Positions 8,071 to 17,217 are shown, counted from the stretch's first letter. The stretch is DNA of 64,000 bases from Gemmatimonadota bacterium (GCA_029863645.1 JAOTVA010000002.1:34005-98004); one strand, 5' to 3'. Translations and numbers: made by a program. The notes: generated by a model not told the origin, from the sequence alone.

Positions 8071-9776
8071 TCCGTACCTGCTCTCCCGGGAATCTCGATC
8101 CACTGACCGGCAACGATTCGGTCGCCTTCGAGTCGTGGGTTAGCCGTCAGGAGGTCGTTGAGCGAGACGCGGTATCTGCCGGCGATGGCGCTGAGGTTTT
8201 CACCCGAGCTCACGCGGTGGCGGTTCGCCTCGTCCCCTAGTGCGTCCGCCATGATCTGAGCCTCCACCATCTGGAGCGTCGGGGTGCGGCCGGGCGCCCG
8301 CTGGAACGAGGCAAGGAGTACGCCGATCTGATTCTCCACCCGCTTGGCCCGGGTCGTCGATCTCGCTTCGTTCACCAGCAAGGAGAAGGCCAGACGCTCT
8401 CCGTCACCCGACCGAACCACCCCGGACAGCGCCGACACGCCTTCAATCGTGCCGGTCTTGGCCCGGAGATTCCCGGCAGCAGCGGTGCTGTACATGCGGC
8501 TCAGCCCACGGCGTTGACCGGCCTCTGGAAGCGAGGTCCAATATGCAGCCCAGTAGGGGCCCTCGGCCATTCGCTCGAGCACGGACACGAAGGTGGAAGC
8601 GCTCACTCGACTCCCTGCGGAGAGACCCGAGCCGTCCTCCTGGACGAGGCCCCGCAGGTCGGCCCCAATGGCCAAAAGCGTCGCGCGCACTGCCCGTCCG
8701 CTGGCTGCCGGAGAGCCTTCACCGGTCAACGACCGTCCCAGACTCCTAAAGAGCAGCTCGGCGAACAGGTTGTTGCTTTCGTGGTTGATGATGTCGAGGT
8801 ATGCGGTCAGCGGCTGGGATACGTGTCGAGCCAGCACCCGCGCTTCGCGCTTTCCGTACGCCGGCGCCCCGACGTTTTGGCGGCCAAGGATGGATTGGTC
8901 CGGGTCCTCGACCGTGCGCAGTCCGCCCTGCAGTGTGATACCGCGCTCTTCAAGCACGGCGCGGAACGTGGCCGCCGCGAAGCGTGCCGGCTCGGAAACC
9001 GTCATCTCACGCCAGACATCTCGGGTCCCCGCGACGATCCGGCCCTCCACCCGCACCGGATCTAGGGGATCGTCTCGAAGGATCGCGAGCCTGGGGCGCG
9101 CCTGGCCCGCCACCGTCTCGGCGTTGTTGACCACCTCCATGCCCGAGTGCGCCGGGACGGTGGTCACGCTGGGAGCCTCCCCCGGGGCGCCCGGGACGAC
9201 CCGGAAGGACACAACGTTCTCGTTGAACGACAGTGCGCTCACAGCGGCGGTGAAGTGATCGTTGAGGTCTCGCGGGTCCCATCCCGGCGGACGCAACGGC
9301 CCCGTGAAGAACGATGCGTCGCCGACGATGTCGCCGGTCACCGTGTGAATCCCCAGAGCTTCCAGTTGGTCGACGAGCAATTGGAAGGCGTCGTCTTTCT
9401 GCTGGTAGAAACGATCGGAGATGCCCGGGTCCCCGGTGCCGTAGAGGACGAGGTCGCCATCGACGACTCCGCCGGCGACCGTGCCGTCGGTCAGGACGTA
9501 GGTCCGAAAGCGAAACTCGGGTCCTAGAATCCGAAGAGCCGCCGCGGTCGTGAGTAGCTTGAGGTTCGACGCGGGTGTGAGCGCGGAGTCGGGCGCGAGC
9601 GCGAAGAGCGTGTCGCCCGAGTCGAGGCTGACGATCATGGCGCCCCAAGTCGCGCCGGGGAGTCCAGACGACCCGAAGACCCCGGCTACGCGACTTTGCA
9701 GCTCTTCGATCTCCTGCGCCGACGCCCCGGCGGCAGTCCCAGCGAGAATAGCGCCGACCAAGAGGGTCCGTCGCAT
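8067..9776 (-). CDS. dacB: D-alanyl-D-alanine carboxypeptidase/endopeptidase (PBP4 family) with LysM
   Basis: A 569-residue S13 (PBP4/DacB) peptidase of the periplasm that trims or cleaves peptidoglycan peptide cross-links. The signal peptide (1-20) ends ASAQ. The three active-site motifs are present: SNLK (Ser70, Lys73), SNN in INHESNNLFAELL, and KTG in LRAKTGTIEGVSALSG. The last 45 residues are a LysM domain (VSSGENLSAIAGRYRVSLND), which should tether the enzyme to glycan strands. That is an addition to the classical PBP4. I chose ATG 9776 because it opens the signal peptide. Longer starts run into the Fur-like gene. Confidence 0.9.
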   Translation of the reverse strand: MRRTLLVGAILAGTAAGASAQEIEELQSRVAGVFGSSGLPGATWGAMIVSLDSGDTLFALAPDSALTPASNLKLLTTAAALRILGPEFRFRTYVLTDGTVAGGVVDGDLVLYGTGDPGISDRFYQQKDDAFQLLVDQLEALGIHTVTGDIVGDASFFTGPLRPPGWDPRDLNDHFTAAVSALSFNENVVSFRVVPGAPGEAPSVTTVPAHSGMEVVNNAETVAGQARPRLAILRDDPLDPVRVEGRIVAGTRDVWREMTVSEPARFAAATFRAVLEERGITLQGGLRTVEDPDQSILGRQNVGAPAYGKREARVLARHVSQPLTAYLDIINHESNNLFAELLFRSLGRSLTGEGSPAASGRAVRATLLAIGADLRGLVQEDGSGLSAGSRVSASTFVSVLERMAEGPYWAAYWTSLPEAGQRRGLSRMYSTAAAGNLRAKTGTIEGVSALSGVVRSGDGERLAFSLLVNEARSTTRAKRVENQIGVLLASFQRAPGRTPTLQMVEAQIMADALGDEANRHRVSSGENLSAIAGRYRVSLNDLLTANPRLEGDRIVAGQWIEIPGRAGTD

Positions 9777-9816
9777 TCCCCGGCGGGGTATCAAGGTCGG
9801 TGGCTCTGCGCTTGGG

Positions 9817-10281
9817 TCAGGCGTGCACCGGGGCGGGGCCGCCCTCGGGAAGGCACGTGGAGCAGTAGCCGGAGAGTTGGAGGCGGTAGCCCGTGACGGT
9901 GAAGCCGTCCGACCGTCGGCGGAGGGCTGCGATCTCGGTTTCCGCGATTTCTCCGGGGATGTCCGCGACCCGCCCGCACGCCAAGCACCGGGCGTGATGA
10001 TGGGGGTCGGTGCGGCCATCGTAGCGGGCGGACTCGTCCGCGAAGGTCAGCTTGACGGCGAGGCCACAGCCGACGAGGGTCTCGAGGCTCTTGTAGACGG
10101 TCGCCAGCGAGATGCCGGGCAGGCCCTCTCGTACGTTCAGAAAGACTTCGTCCGCCGTAGGATGGACGTCGGTGTTCGCCAGGCAACGGTACACCGCAGC
10201 TCGCTGCTCAGTGAAGCGCTGACCGCTCGCTTCCAATGCGCGCCGCAACCGCAGATCGCTCGAATCGGCTTCCATGGCCAT
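9817..10281 (-). CDS. Fur/PerR-family metal-dependent repressor
   Basis: A 154-residue Fur-superfamily regulator. The N-terminal winged helix shows the family pattern (RFTEQRAAVYRCLANTDVHP, then ADEVF and SLATVYKSLETL). The dimerisation half carries the metal-binding HHHARCLACGRVADI and a second CSTC pair near the C-terminus, so a structural Zn(Cys)4 site is likely. Whether it senses iron, zinc or peroxide cannot be settled from sequence. The four cysteines and HHH motif favour a PerR-like or classical Fur type. It lies 40 nt upstream of dacB on the same strand and has its own promoter. Confidence 0.88.
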   Translation of the reverse strand: MAMEADSSDLRLRRALEASGQRFTEQRAAVYRCLANTDVHPTADEVFLNVREGLPGISLATVYKSLETLVGCGLAVKLTFADESARYDGRTDPHHHARCLACGRVADIPGEIAETEIAALRRRSDGFTVTGYRLQLSGYCSTCLPEGGPAPVHA

Positions 10282-10334
10282 GTTGCTTCTCGAGGCACCT
10301 TGTCCGAGATCCGTCCAACCGCCGTGAACGCAAC

Positions 10335-10362
10335 GTTACATGGGCGCTGGAAGCAGTGTCAA
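10335..10362 (-). promoter_or_regulatory. Sigma-70 promoter of the Fur-like gene
   Basis: On the minus strand a perfect TTGACA (10362-10357) is followed after 16 nt by TGTAAC (10340-10335), four of six matches. TAACGT two bases further is an alternative -10. The site is about 55 nt upstream of the start codon. Confidence 0.6.
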
Positions 10363-10416
10363 CCTGAATCGCAACGAGCGAGCGACGTGACCCTCCCCAA
10401 CCGTCAGAGACCCTAG

Positions 10417-10977
10417 GTGAGCCCTCCGGAACAAGACGCCATTCTCACGCTCGAGCCGCTCATCGAGGCGATTCGCCAGGGATTGGAGGGCGCGGGTTGG
10501 GAGCTATCCGGGCTGCAGAAGACCACGAGTCACCAGTTCGAGGGTCGCTGGGAGGGAGAATCGACCCGGAGCGCGTACCTGTTCTTTCACTCTCAGGCCG
10601 CTCCCGAGCCCGTGAGCATCGATGTGTACCTGGACGAGACCAGCCGCGGCCTGACCGGGAACATCGCCCTCGTCGTGGACCTGGTGCCCCTCGGCGACTT
10701 GGGTGAGCCAGGCGATGCGCTGCGCGTGCTGGGCACGGTGTCCAGCGCGGCCCTACCCGGCAAGTTCCTGACACCGTTGACGTTGCGGCTTCGGCTCGAG
10801 AACGGCTCCGAGAATCCGGCGGCCGCCGAGACCGAGGTGAGGTTCAAGCTTCGGCTCACCAAGGCCATCATTGCGAAGGGGCCGGCAGCGATCCAGCGAC
10901 TTGCCAGCTCGACAGTCGCCGGCTTCGACACCATCATCGCCTCTCCGGAACTGACGAAGTACCTGCCGGAGGGTTGA
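10417..10977 (+). CDS. Hypothetical protein
   Basis: A 186-residue soluble protein starting at GTG 10417. It opens with a helix (LTLEPLIEAIRQGLEGAGWE), followed by alternating strands (GRWEGESTRSAYLFF, VSIDVYLDE, NIALVVDLVPLG) and a basic helical end (FKLRLTKAIIAKGPAAIQRL). It lacks a signal peptide, membrane segment or catalytic motif. The layout could fit a small chaperone-like or ligand-binding fold, but I do not recognise a family. It stands between the Fur-like promoter region and acs, about 105 nt before acs. Confidence 0.55.
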   Translation: MSPPEQDAILTLEPLIEAIRQGLEGAGWELSGLQKTTSHQFEGRWEGESTRSAYLFFHSQAAPEPVSIDVYLDETSRGLTGNIALVVDLVPLGDLGEPGDALRVLGTVSSAALPGKFLTPLTLRLRLENGSENPAAAETEVRFKLRLTKAIIAKGPAAIQRLASSTVAGFDTIIASPELTKYLPEG

Positions 10978-11005
10978 GGTAGGGGGCGGTTTCCCCGCCT
11001 GGAAG

Positions 11006-11038
11006 GCGCGTGCAGATTGGGCCTCGTGCCGCACGCGC
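11006..11038 (+). other. Inverted repeat in acs upstream region
   Basis: GCGCGTGC (11006-11013) and GCACGCGC (11031-11038) are perfect 8-bp arms with a 17-nt loop, 44 nt upstream of the acs start. It may be an RNA hairpin or protein site. The high GC of the region makes chance possible. Confidence 0.3.
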
Positions 11039-11082
11039 TCGCGCCGCACATTCCACGTGACGAGAACGAGAAAGGGACGCTC

Positions 11083-13041
11083 ATGAGCAGTGAATCAGGG
11101 TCGCTCGAAGCACTGTTGGACGAGAATCGACGATTTGCTCCCCCGCCTGGCTTTCGCGACAAGGCCAACTTCGGCGATCCAGCGGTTTACGAACGCGCGT
11201 CCAAGGACCGCGAGGCGTACTGGGCCGACTGGGCGGCGCAGCTGGACTGGTTCGAACCCTGGCATACCGTGCTCGAGTGGTCGCCGCCCTACGCCAAGTG
11301 GTTCCTGGGGGGGAAGCTCAACGTCTCGCACAACTGCTTGGACCGTCACGTCCAAGCGGGTCACGCCGACCGGAAGGCACTGATCTGGGAGGGCGAGCCC
11401 GGCGACACGCGGACGTTCACCTATGGCGAGCTCCTCGAGGAGGTCTGTCGGTTCTCGAACGCGCTCAAGGGGCTCGGCGTGGGGAAGGGTGACCGGGTCA
11501 CCATCTACCTGCCCATGATCCCTGAAGCGGTGGTTGCCATGTTGGCGTGCACCCGCATCGGAGCGATCCACTCGGTGGTCTTCGGCGGGTTCAGCCCCGA
11601 GTCGCTCTCGGACCGAAACAACGATGCGCAGGCCAAAGTGCTCATCACCGCGGACGGGGGGTGGCGGCGGGGTGGGGTCGTCCCGTTGAAGGAGAACGCC
11701 GATGAGGCGCTCAAGGCCTCCCCGACCATCGAACATTGTGTCGTCGTGCGGCGGGGTGGCGAGCTGAGCGAGCAGGTGGGCGCCACGCTCCAGGAGGGCA
11801 GGGATCACTGGTACCACGACCTGATCGCGGATGCCTCCACCGAGTGCGCCCCGGAGCAGATGGACGCCGAGGACACGATGTTCATCCTCTATACGTCGGG
11901 CACGACGGGGAAGCCGAAAGGCGTCGTCCACACGACGGGCGGATACCTGACGCAGGTCTACGCGACCACGAACGCAGTGTTCGATCTCCACGACGACGAC
12001 GTCTACTGGTGCACGGCAGACGTTGGCTGGATCACGGGGCACAGCTACATCGTCTACGGTCCGTTGGCGAACCGCGCCCAGGTGATGATGTACGAGGGTG
12101 CCCCTGACACGCCCGATCGTGGGCGCTTCTGGCAGCTCTGCGAGAAGTATGGAGTCACCGTCTTCTACACGGCGCCCACGGCGATCCGCGCCTTCGCGAA
12201 GTGGGGCGACGACTGGCCCGCGAAGTCCGACCTGTCGAAGCTACGGCTGCTCGGGACGGTGGGTGAGCCGATCAATCCCGAGGCCTGGATGTGGTACCAC
12301 AAGGTGATCGGCGGTGAGCGCTGCCCCATCGTCGACACGTGGTGGCAGACCGAGACGGGGGCCATCATGATCACGCCCCTCCCTGGCATCACCGAGACGA
12401 AGCCAGGCACCGCTACGCGGCCCTTCCCGGGGATCGAAGCGAAGATCATGAACGACGCGGGGGAGGAGCGGTCGGCCGGCTACCTGGCCATCACGTCACC
12501 GTGGCCATCGATGCTGCGCACCGTCTGGGGCGACGACCAGCGCTTCAGGGACACCTACTGGTCGAAGTGGAAAGACACCTACTTCCCTGGGGACGGAGCG
12601 AAGCTGGACGACGACGGCTACTTCTGGATCTTGGGCCGCGTGGACGACGTGCTCAACGTCGCAGGGCACAGGATCGGCACGATGGAAGTCGAGAGCGCCC
12701 TGGTCGATCACCCGTCGGTTGCCGAGGCGGCTGTCGTGGGTAAGAAACACGAGATCAAGGGCGAGTCGATCGCGGCGTTCGTGACGCTCAAGGAGGGCTA
12801 CGACGGGACAGACGAACTCCTTGCCGAGCTACGCGAGCACGTCGGCAAGAAGATCGGCGCGATCGCGAAGCCGGAGCTCATCGTCTTCAGCGCCGACCTT
12901 CCAAAGACGCGATCCGGAAAGATTATGCGCAGGCTGCTGCGGGACATCGCGGAGGGTAGGGCCGTGGGCGATACGACGACCCTAGCGGATCCGGCGGTGG
13001 TCAAGCGGCTGCAGGAGCAGCACGAGGCGGAGGAGGGTTAG
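11083..13041 (+). CDS. acs: Acetyl-CoA synthetase (AMP-forming)
   Basis: A 652-residue enzyme converting acetate, ATP and CoA to acetyl-CoA, AMP and pyrophosphate in the cytoplasm. The length equals that of typical Acs. The AMP-binding P-loop [19 protein letters not shown] is intact near residue 270. [15 protein letters not shown] gives the adenylate-binding core. The C-terminal [14 protein letters not shown] contains the catalytic lysine that is reversibly acetylated in this family. I chose ATG 11083, with AAGGGA 6 nt upstream. The stop shares TTAG with the stop of the convergent radical SAM gene. Confidence 0.95.
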   Translation: MSSESGSLEALLDENRRFAPPPGFRDKANFGDPAVYERASKDREAYWADWAAQLDWFEPWHTVLEWSPPYAKWFLGGKLNVSHNCLDRHVQAGHADRKALIWEGEPGDTRTFTYGELLEEVCRFSNALKGLGVGKGDRVTIYLPMIPEAVVAMLACTRIGAIHSVVFGGFSPESLSDRNNDAQAKVLITADGGWRRGGVVPLKENADEALKASPTIEHCVVVRRGGELSEQVGATLQEGRDHWYHDLIADASTECAPEQMDAEDTMFILYTSGTTGKPKGVVHTTGGYLTQVYATTNAVFDLHDDDVYWCTADVGWITGHSYIVYGPLANRAQVMMYEGAPDTPDRGRFWQLCEKYGVTVFYTAPTAIRAFAKWGDDWPAKSDLSKLRLLGTVGEPINPEAWMWYHKVIGGERCPIVDTWWQTETGAIMITPLPGITETKPGTATRPFPGIEAKIMNDAGEERSAGYLAITSPWPSMLRTVWGDDQRFRDTYWSKWKDTYFPGDGAKLDDDGYFWILGRVDDVLNVAGHRIGTMEVESALVDHPSVAEAAVVGKKHEIKGESIAAFVTLKEGYDGTDELLAELREHVGKKIGAIAKPELIVFSADLPKTRSGKIMRRLLRDIAEGRAVGDTTTLADPAVVKRLQEQHEAEEG

Positions 13042-14426
13042 GACTGCTCCGGCGCGGGCTCGTGCCAGAACAGACCGCCGTGCTCGGAGATGCGTTCCAG
13101 GATCTGGTGCCGTGTGATCGCGCGCGTGATGCGACACCTGGGCGGTTCGTGTTCACTTCCCTCGTGTGCCATGTGCTTCACGTGGCAGTCACCCGCACAC
13201 GACCACTTCGCGAAACACCCTTCGCAATACGGGCGCTTGTCCACCGTCCGTGCCCGGAGGCGTGACAGGGCCACGGGGTCGAGTTGGACCCCTTTCCCGC
13301 CGGACAGGCGTCCGTAGAAGAAGTCCCCGGCGAGATCGCTACCATCCGAGAACGCCTCGTAGCATGCGGAAACGTCGCCGGTCGGGGTAAGTGCGAAGGA
13401 GTCCCGGGTCACCCCGCAGAAATGCCTCGTCACCATGCCGAACCGTGCCGCGGAAAAGTAGACGGTGCGCCCATACGCGCGTCCGATCGACTCGGCCTCG
13501 AGGAAGAGCTCGACGAAGCGGTCGGGATCGATGGCCGGGAGGTCAGAACCCCGGCCCTCCGGATACACGGGTTCGAGTTGGATTCGCTTCGCCGAGAAGT
13601 TGTCGCAGAGGTATTGCACTGCGACCGCGAGGAAGGGGAGTAGGGCCTCGGTGACGGTCAGGCGAAGCTGATAGTCGAATCCGACCCTGTCGAACAGCTC
13701 GAGTGTGCGCTCGATGCTGGCACTCGAGCCTCGCCCCGATGCCGAAGGGCGCTGCAGGTCGTGGAGGTGCGGCAATCCATCGAACGAAACGGAGGCTCCG
13801 TCCAGGTGTTCGGCGATCCAGGCGGCTTTGGCCTCGGGGATCGCCGCGTTCGTGGCGGTGAGGGCTCGGAGCGTGAGACCGTATCGGTCGGCCGCCGCAG
13901 CCGCGTACTCCCACGAGTCGGTCATGACGTCCCAATTGGCCGTGGCCTCTCCCCCGCCGTGGTATGCGACGGTGATCTGCTTTTCTCCCAGCGCCCGCGC
14001 GTTGTCGACGATGAAGTCGATACCCTGCAGGGCCGTCGACAAAGGCATGAACTCACCCGGGGTGTCGCCGGCGCTCGCGTAGCAGTACGTGCAGCGCAGG
14101 TTGCACGCCGTCGTCATGAAGAGCGTGACCGACGTGGGCCGGGGGTCACCGGTCACGTCCGGTTCCGGCAGTGCGTCGGGAGGGCCGTCGACGAGACGGA
14201 GACTTCGGAGAAAGCCGACGAACTCGGCATCGACCGTCGAACGATCCCGAGCCTGACGCTTCGCTGCCAGGTCGGCCAGAGAGGACACCGCCGAGTCGTT
14301 GCAGAGGAATGCAGCGCGCTGGCGTGGCGCAAAAACGAGTTGACGTCCGCCGGGCCCGGGGATCACGAAGATCTCGGCCGTGAGCTCGGGCGCCCCGGAT
14401 CGGACGTCGGTGTCAGCGGGGCTCAC
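13038..14426 (-). CDS. Radical SAM/SPASM protein, probable peptide or protein maturase
   Basis: A 462-residue radical SAM enzyme. I chose GTG 14426, with GGAGG 8 nt upstream. The N-terminal 95 residues resemble the substrate-handling region of peptide maturases ([20 protein letters not shown]). The 4Fe-4S motif is CNLRCTYCY, Cys108/112/115. The C-terminal SPASM/twitch region has seven cysteines (337, 355, 401, 404, 410, 414, 431), enough for auxiliary clusters. Such enzymes crosslink or otherwise modify cysteine-rich peptides or proteins, or activate sulfatases. The start lies 4 nt after the stop of the propeller gene, whose Cys-rich tail is the obvious candidate substrate. That pairing is inference. 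Confidence 0.85.
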   Translation of the reverse strand: MSPADTDVRSGAPELTAEIFVIPGPGGRQLVFAPRQRAAFLCNDSAVSSLADLAAKRQARDRSTVDAEFVGFLRSLRLVDGPPDALPEPDVTGDPRPTSVTLFMTTACNLRCTYCYASAGDTPGEFMPLSTALQGIDFIVDNARALGEKQITVAYHGGGEATANWDVMTDSWEYAAAAADRYGLTLRALTATNAAIPEAKAAWIAEHLDGASVSFDGLPHLHDLQRPSASGRGSSASIERTLELFDRVGFDYQLRLTVTEALLPFLAVAVQYLCDNFSAKRIQLEPVYPEGRGSDLPAIDPDRFVELFLEAESIGRAYGRTVYFSAARFGMVTRHFCGVTRDSFALTPTGDVSACYEAFSDGSDLAGDFFYGRLSGGKGVQLDPVALSRLRARTVDKRPYCEGCFAKWSCAGDCHVKHMAHEGSEHEPPRCRITRAITRHQILERISEHGGLFWHEPAPEQS

Positions 14427-14430
14427 CCGA

Positions 14431-15825
14431 TTAACCTCCGTAGACGACGGGAATGCACGTGCACACGAAGTTGATGCTGCACGACGAGGAGCCACCCGCG
14501 GTTGGCGCTTGTCCTGAAACGCAGTTGCAGGTGCATTGCGCACCGGCTGGAATCGGCGAGCCACAGGGAAGCGTGTACCATACCTCCCTTCCTTGGGAGT
14601 CGATGGTGCTGTAGTAGCTGAGGCGCCCCCCTCGCGCCGTCGCTGGCTCGTCGAAGTAGCAGTTCTCGAAGCGTCCTGTCGCCAGGTCGTAAAGCCTGAG
14701 CGAACTGCCCAGACCAAAGGCCAGGTGGCGTCCGTCGGGAGACGGCGCGATCGTGACGAGACGCCCCCCCAGAAGACCGGGGATGCCTCCGCGGGACGTT
14801 CCATCGGGCACGCTGTGGATCTGGAGCCCCTCTGCGCCGATCATGTACACGTCGCCGTTGGCATCGAGCGCGTGCGTGTAGAAGCCGCGGCCCGCCTGAT
14901 TCGAGTCGACGCGTCGGATTACCTGACGTGTCGCGACGTCCCAGAACGTGATTGGCTCGGTCTCACTGCTCGTCACCAGTACGCTGCTGTCGGGCGTGAA
15001 GGTGATCCGCCGGATGAGGGTGTAATCGTTCGCGGGGTCCTCGAAGACGCCGGCCGGCTGCCCGTCGGGCACGGAGTAGGCGCGCACGACTGGCTGTCCT
15101 GGGTTGGAGCCATAGGGCGCCACCGCAAGCAACGACCCGTCGGGGCTGAGGTCCAGGCTCTGGAGGAATCCGGCGGAGACGTTGAAACTCGAGAGTTCCC
15201 CGCCGGTCGACGTATCGAGCATCGTAACGCGGGTCCCATCCGCATAGGCGAGCACGGACCCGTCTCCCGACAGGGCCAACGCGAACGAGCCTGCCGAGTT
15301 TTGCCTGACGTAGTCCCATTCGCTACGAATCGAGCCATCGGAAAGGTTCACGAGCGTGATCCTGCCTGGGAGCTGCGTCGCGACGAACCGACCGAGGGGA
15401 TCGAATGCGATCGGAATGGCGAACCCGCTTCCGCTGTAGTTGAGCGACGTCACGAGACGCCCGGACGGGAAGGCCCAAAGCTTGAAGTGGTTGTCCCCGC
15501 GGCCCGTCCCCCCTGACGCGAGGAAGGCACCGTCCCGACTGAAGGCCAGGGCAGCGATCCCTTGGTGGGCTCCGACCTCGTCGCTGCAAAAAGTCAGGAG
15601 GTCGAAACCAGGGTCCCCGGGGTCGGTTGGGTCATCCCCGCTCGAGCACGCAGCGAGGAGGCCCCCCAGCCCGGCCGCGCTCGTGTACAAGAATCGTCGG
15701 CGGTCCACGGACCAGCCGAACACCTCGGAATGGAGGCGGTACAGGGCGGGCTCCTCGGGCGGATCCTCATTTGCGAAGCGGGCGAGGTTCTCGAGTCGGT
15801 ACTCAGGTGCCCCGGGTCCGGTCAT
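14431..15825 (-). CDS. Tat-exported lipoprotein beta-propeller with cysteine-rich C-terminal tail
   Basis: A 464-residue protein. Residues 1-40 precede a twin-arginine signal (DRRRFL at 41-46), a hydrophobic stretch and the lipobox LLAAC with Cys60, so a folded lipoprotein exported by Tat is predicted. About seven WD40-like repeats follow (for example AALAFSRDGAFLASGG, QSLDLSPDGSLLAVAP, VTIAPSPDGRHLAFG). The final 44 residues hold seven cysteines (421, 431, 433, 435, 449, 455, 457), in QCTCNCVSG and FVCTCIPVVYGG. This tail is Gly/Ser/Pro-rich and unlike a propeller blade. The terminal Gly-Gly codons form the ribosome site of the radical SAM gene. Function is unknown. A redox or metal role, or a crosslinked tail, is possible. 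Confidence 0.8.
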   Translation of the reverse strand: MTGPGAPEYRLENLARFANEDPPEEPALYRLHSEVFGWSVDRRRFLYTSAAGLGGLLAACSSGDDPTDPGDPGFDLLTFCSDEVGAHQGIAALAFSRDGAFLASGGTGRGDNHFKLWAFPSGRLVTSLNYSGSGFAIPIAFDPLGRFVATQLPGRITLVNLSDGSIRSEWDYVRQNSAGSFALALSGDGSVLAYADGTRVTMLDTSTGGELSSFNVSAGFLQSLDLSPDGSLLAVAPYGSNPGQPVVRAYSVPDGQPAGVFEDPANDYTLIRRITFTPDSSVLVTSSETEPITFWDVATRQVIRRVDSNQAGRGFYTHALDANGDVYMIGAEGLQIHSVPDGTSRGGIPGLLGGRLVTIAPSPDGRHLAFGLGSSLRLYDLATGRFENCYFDEPATARGGRLSYYSTIDSQGREVWYTLPCGSPIPAGAQCTCNCVSGQAPTAGGSSSCSINFVCTCIPVVYGG

Positions 15826-15899
15826 CGTGCGCTCGTGAATTCCGATGAGCGCCGAGGGCGCTCGGGGAAGGTGAAGGAGGACGAGGACACGCCCGACCT

Positions 15900-16730
15900 C
15901 TACCCGTCCCTCATCGGATCGTCGGTAGGCGGCGCCTTGGCCGCCCGCTCGTCCGCCGGCTTCTCTTTCACCTTCCGCGCGGGCACCCCCACGTAGACCC
16001 AGTGGGGCTCCGTGCTCTTCGTGAGCACTGCGCTCGTGCCGACCATGGAGTCGTCCGCCACGTGGGTCCCAGCCAGGATCGTGGCGTGGTACGTGATGCG
16101 TGCACCTTTGCCGATGACCGTCTTGGGCAGGTAGACGATGCGCCCATCTACGATGTTGTGTGAGTGCGAGTAGACGTTGGCGAAGTCGGAGACGGACGAA
16201 CCGTCTCCGATCTCGATGCCACCGCGATCATCGAGCAGCACGTGCCGGTGGATGACCACGTTGTCGCCGATGTTCAAGTTGTAGCCGTACGAAAACCTCA
16301 CGTGCGTGAACGCCTTGAAGTTCTTGCCGCAACTCGCGAACACGTGCTTTGCGAGGATGCGTCTGAACGGGATCCCCAACGCGATGTTCTCACCCAACGC
16401 GCTCCGGTCGAACATCTCCCAGAGCCACAGGAGCGGCTTGCGCGGGGCATACAGCTCGGTGTCGATATCTTTGTAGTACTCGGGCTCGAGGGTGACATTG
16501 CGCGGATCCATTTGCAGCAATGCCAGCCGCGCGGTGGCGGACAGGATCGACGGATCGGTGCCCGCGAACTGCGGAAAGTAGAGATCCGTCAGGATCTGTC
16601 GGCACAGCTCGTTCCGATCGCAAGCAGGGTCGGCCAGCGTCTCGGCGAGCCAATCGAGCCAGGCGCCGTACTGGGACGACGCCGCTTCCGTGATAGGAAC
16701 GGGCCTGAGGGGCAAGAAAGGCATAGGCAC
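15900..16730 (-). CDS. Hexapeptide-repeat acyltransferase (left-handed beta-helix)
   Basis: A 276-residue protein with an alpha-helical N-terminal half (about 1-125) and a left-handed beta-helix from 130 on, seen in repeated hexads such as NLNIGDNVVIHRHVLLDD, IEIGDGSSVSDFANVYSHSH and TVIGKGARITYHATILAGTH. The end VYVGVPARKVKEKP is typical of O- and N-acetyltransferases of the maltose/galactoside acetyltransferase type. The acceptor is not predictable. The start may be GTG 16730 or ATG 16724. It lies 74 nt upstream of the propeller gene on the same strand. Whether it belongs to that system or to cell-envelope glycan metabolism is open. Confidence 0.8.
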   Translation of the reverse strand: MPMPFLPLRPVPITEAASSQYGAWLDWLAETLADPACDRNELCRQILTDLYFPQFAGTDPSILSATARLALLQMDPRNVTLEPEYYKDIDTELYAPRKPLLWLWEMFDRSALGENIALGIPFRRILAKHVFASCGKNFKAFTHVRFSYGYNLNIGDNVVIHRHVLLDDRGGIEIGDGSSVSDFANVYSHSHNIVDGRIVYLPKTVIGKGARITYHATILAGTHVADDSMVGTSAVLTKSTEPHWVYVGVPARKVKEKPADERAAKAPPTDDPMRDG

Positions 16731-16732
16731 GG

Positions 16733-16760
16733 ACGTTACCCCGATTCAGGCGTGTGGCAA
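16733..16760 (-). promoter_or_regulatory. Possible promoter of acyltransferase operon
   Basis: Minus-strand TTGCCA (16760-16755), a 16-nt spacer and TAACGT (16738-16733). The -35 matches five of six positions, the -10 only three. The predicted transcript would start at or near the ATG at 16724, implying a nearly leaderless mRNA. Confidence 0.3.
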
Positions 16761-16796
16761 GGTGGGCGCGGGCCACAGGGAACACTACTTTAGAGC

Positions 16797-17195
16797 ATGC
16801 ATGACGTTCTGCGCCAGCGGCTTCTGCGGAAGATCGAGAGCCTTCCCGACGACCAGATCTACCAGCTCCTCGACTACATCGAGTTCCTCGAATCGAAGTA
16901 CTCGACGGCTGCGCTGGTGGAGGCGTCCGGACTGCAGAAGTTCGCCGAAGGGCTGGAAGACAAACTACGGAAGCGCGCGGTCAGCCCGAGCACGATCCGT
17001 GAGGCCTTCCAGCTGATTTCAGCGGCGGACCGGGTGCTCGCAGGCGTGTCCTCCGCCGGCAAGCAGATCCTGGCCGATCTCAATCAGGTCTTGGAGCCTC
17101 AGCCAGGTGAGGAAACGCTAGGCGATGGTCCGTCGGGTGAGGGTCAGGAGTCAGGCGGGGAGTCGACGGATGCAGGCAAGCCCCCGCCAGGCTGA
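16797..17195 (+). CDS. Small helical protein of unknown function
   Basis: A 132-residue protein. The first 35 residues form an amphipathic helix pair (RKIESLPDDQIYQLLDYIEF) similar to short N-terminal domains seen in many hypothetical and antitoxin-like proteins. A second helical region follows (STIREAFQLISAADRVLAG), then a Gly/Glu/Pro-rich disordered tail from about 95. No membrane segment is present. The gene is divergent from the acyltransferase. No clear ribosome site precedes the ATG. No function is assigned. Confidence 0.55.
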   Translation: MHDVLRQRLLRKIESLPDDQIYQLLDYIEFLESKYSTAALVEASGLQKFAEGLEDKLRKRAVSPSTIREAFQLISAADRVLAGVSSAGKQILADLNQVLEPQPGEETLGDGPSGEGQESGGESTDAGKPPPG

Positions 17196-17217
17196 TATGT
17201 AGCCCGGGCGACACCCG

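Noticed and set aside
9777..10019. Longer N-terminus of the dacB gene
   Set aside because: It would run through the end of the Fur-like gene, and ATG 9776 directly opens a signal peptide.
14536..15516. 326-codon plus-strand frame over the propeller gene
   Set aside because: It is antisense to the propeller, whose repeats and Tat signal are convincing. The antisense product has no recognisable fold.
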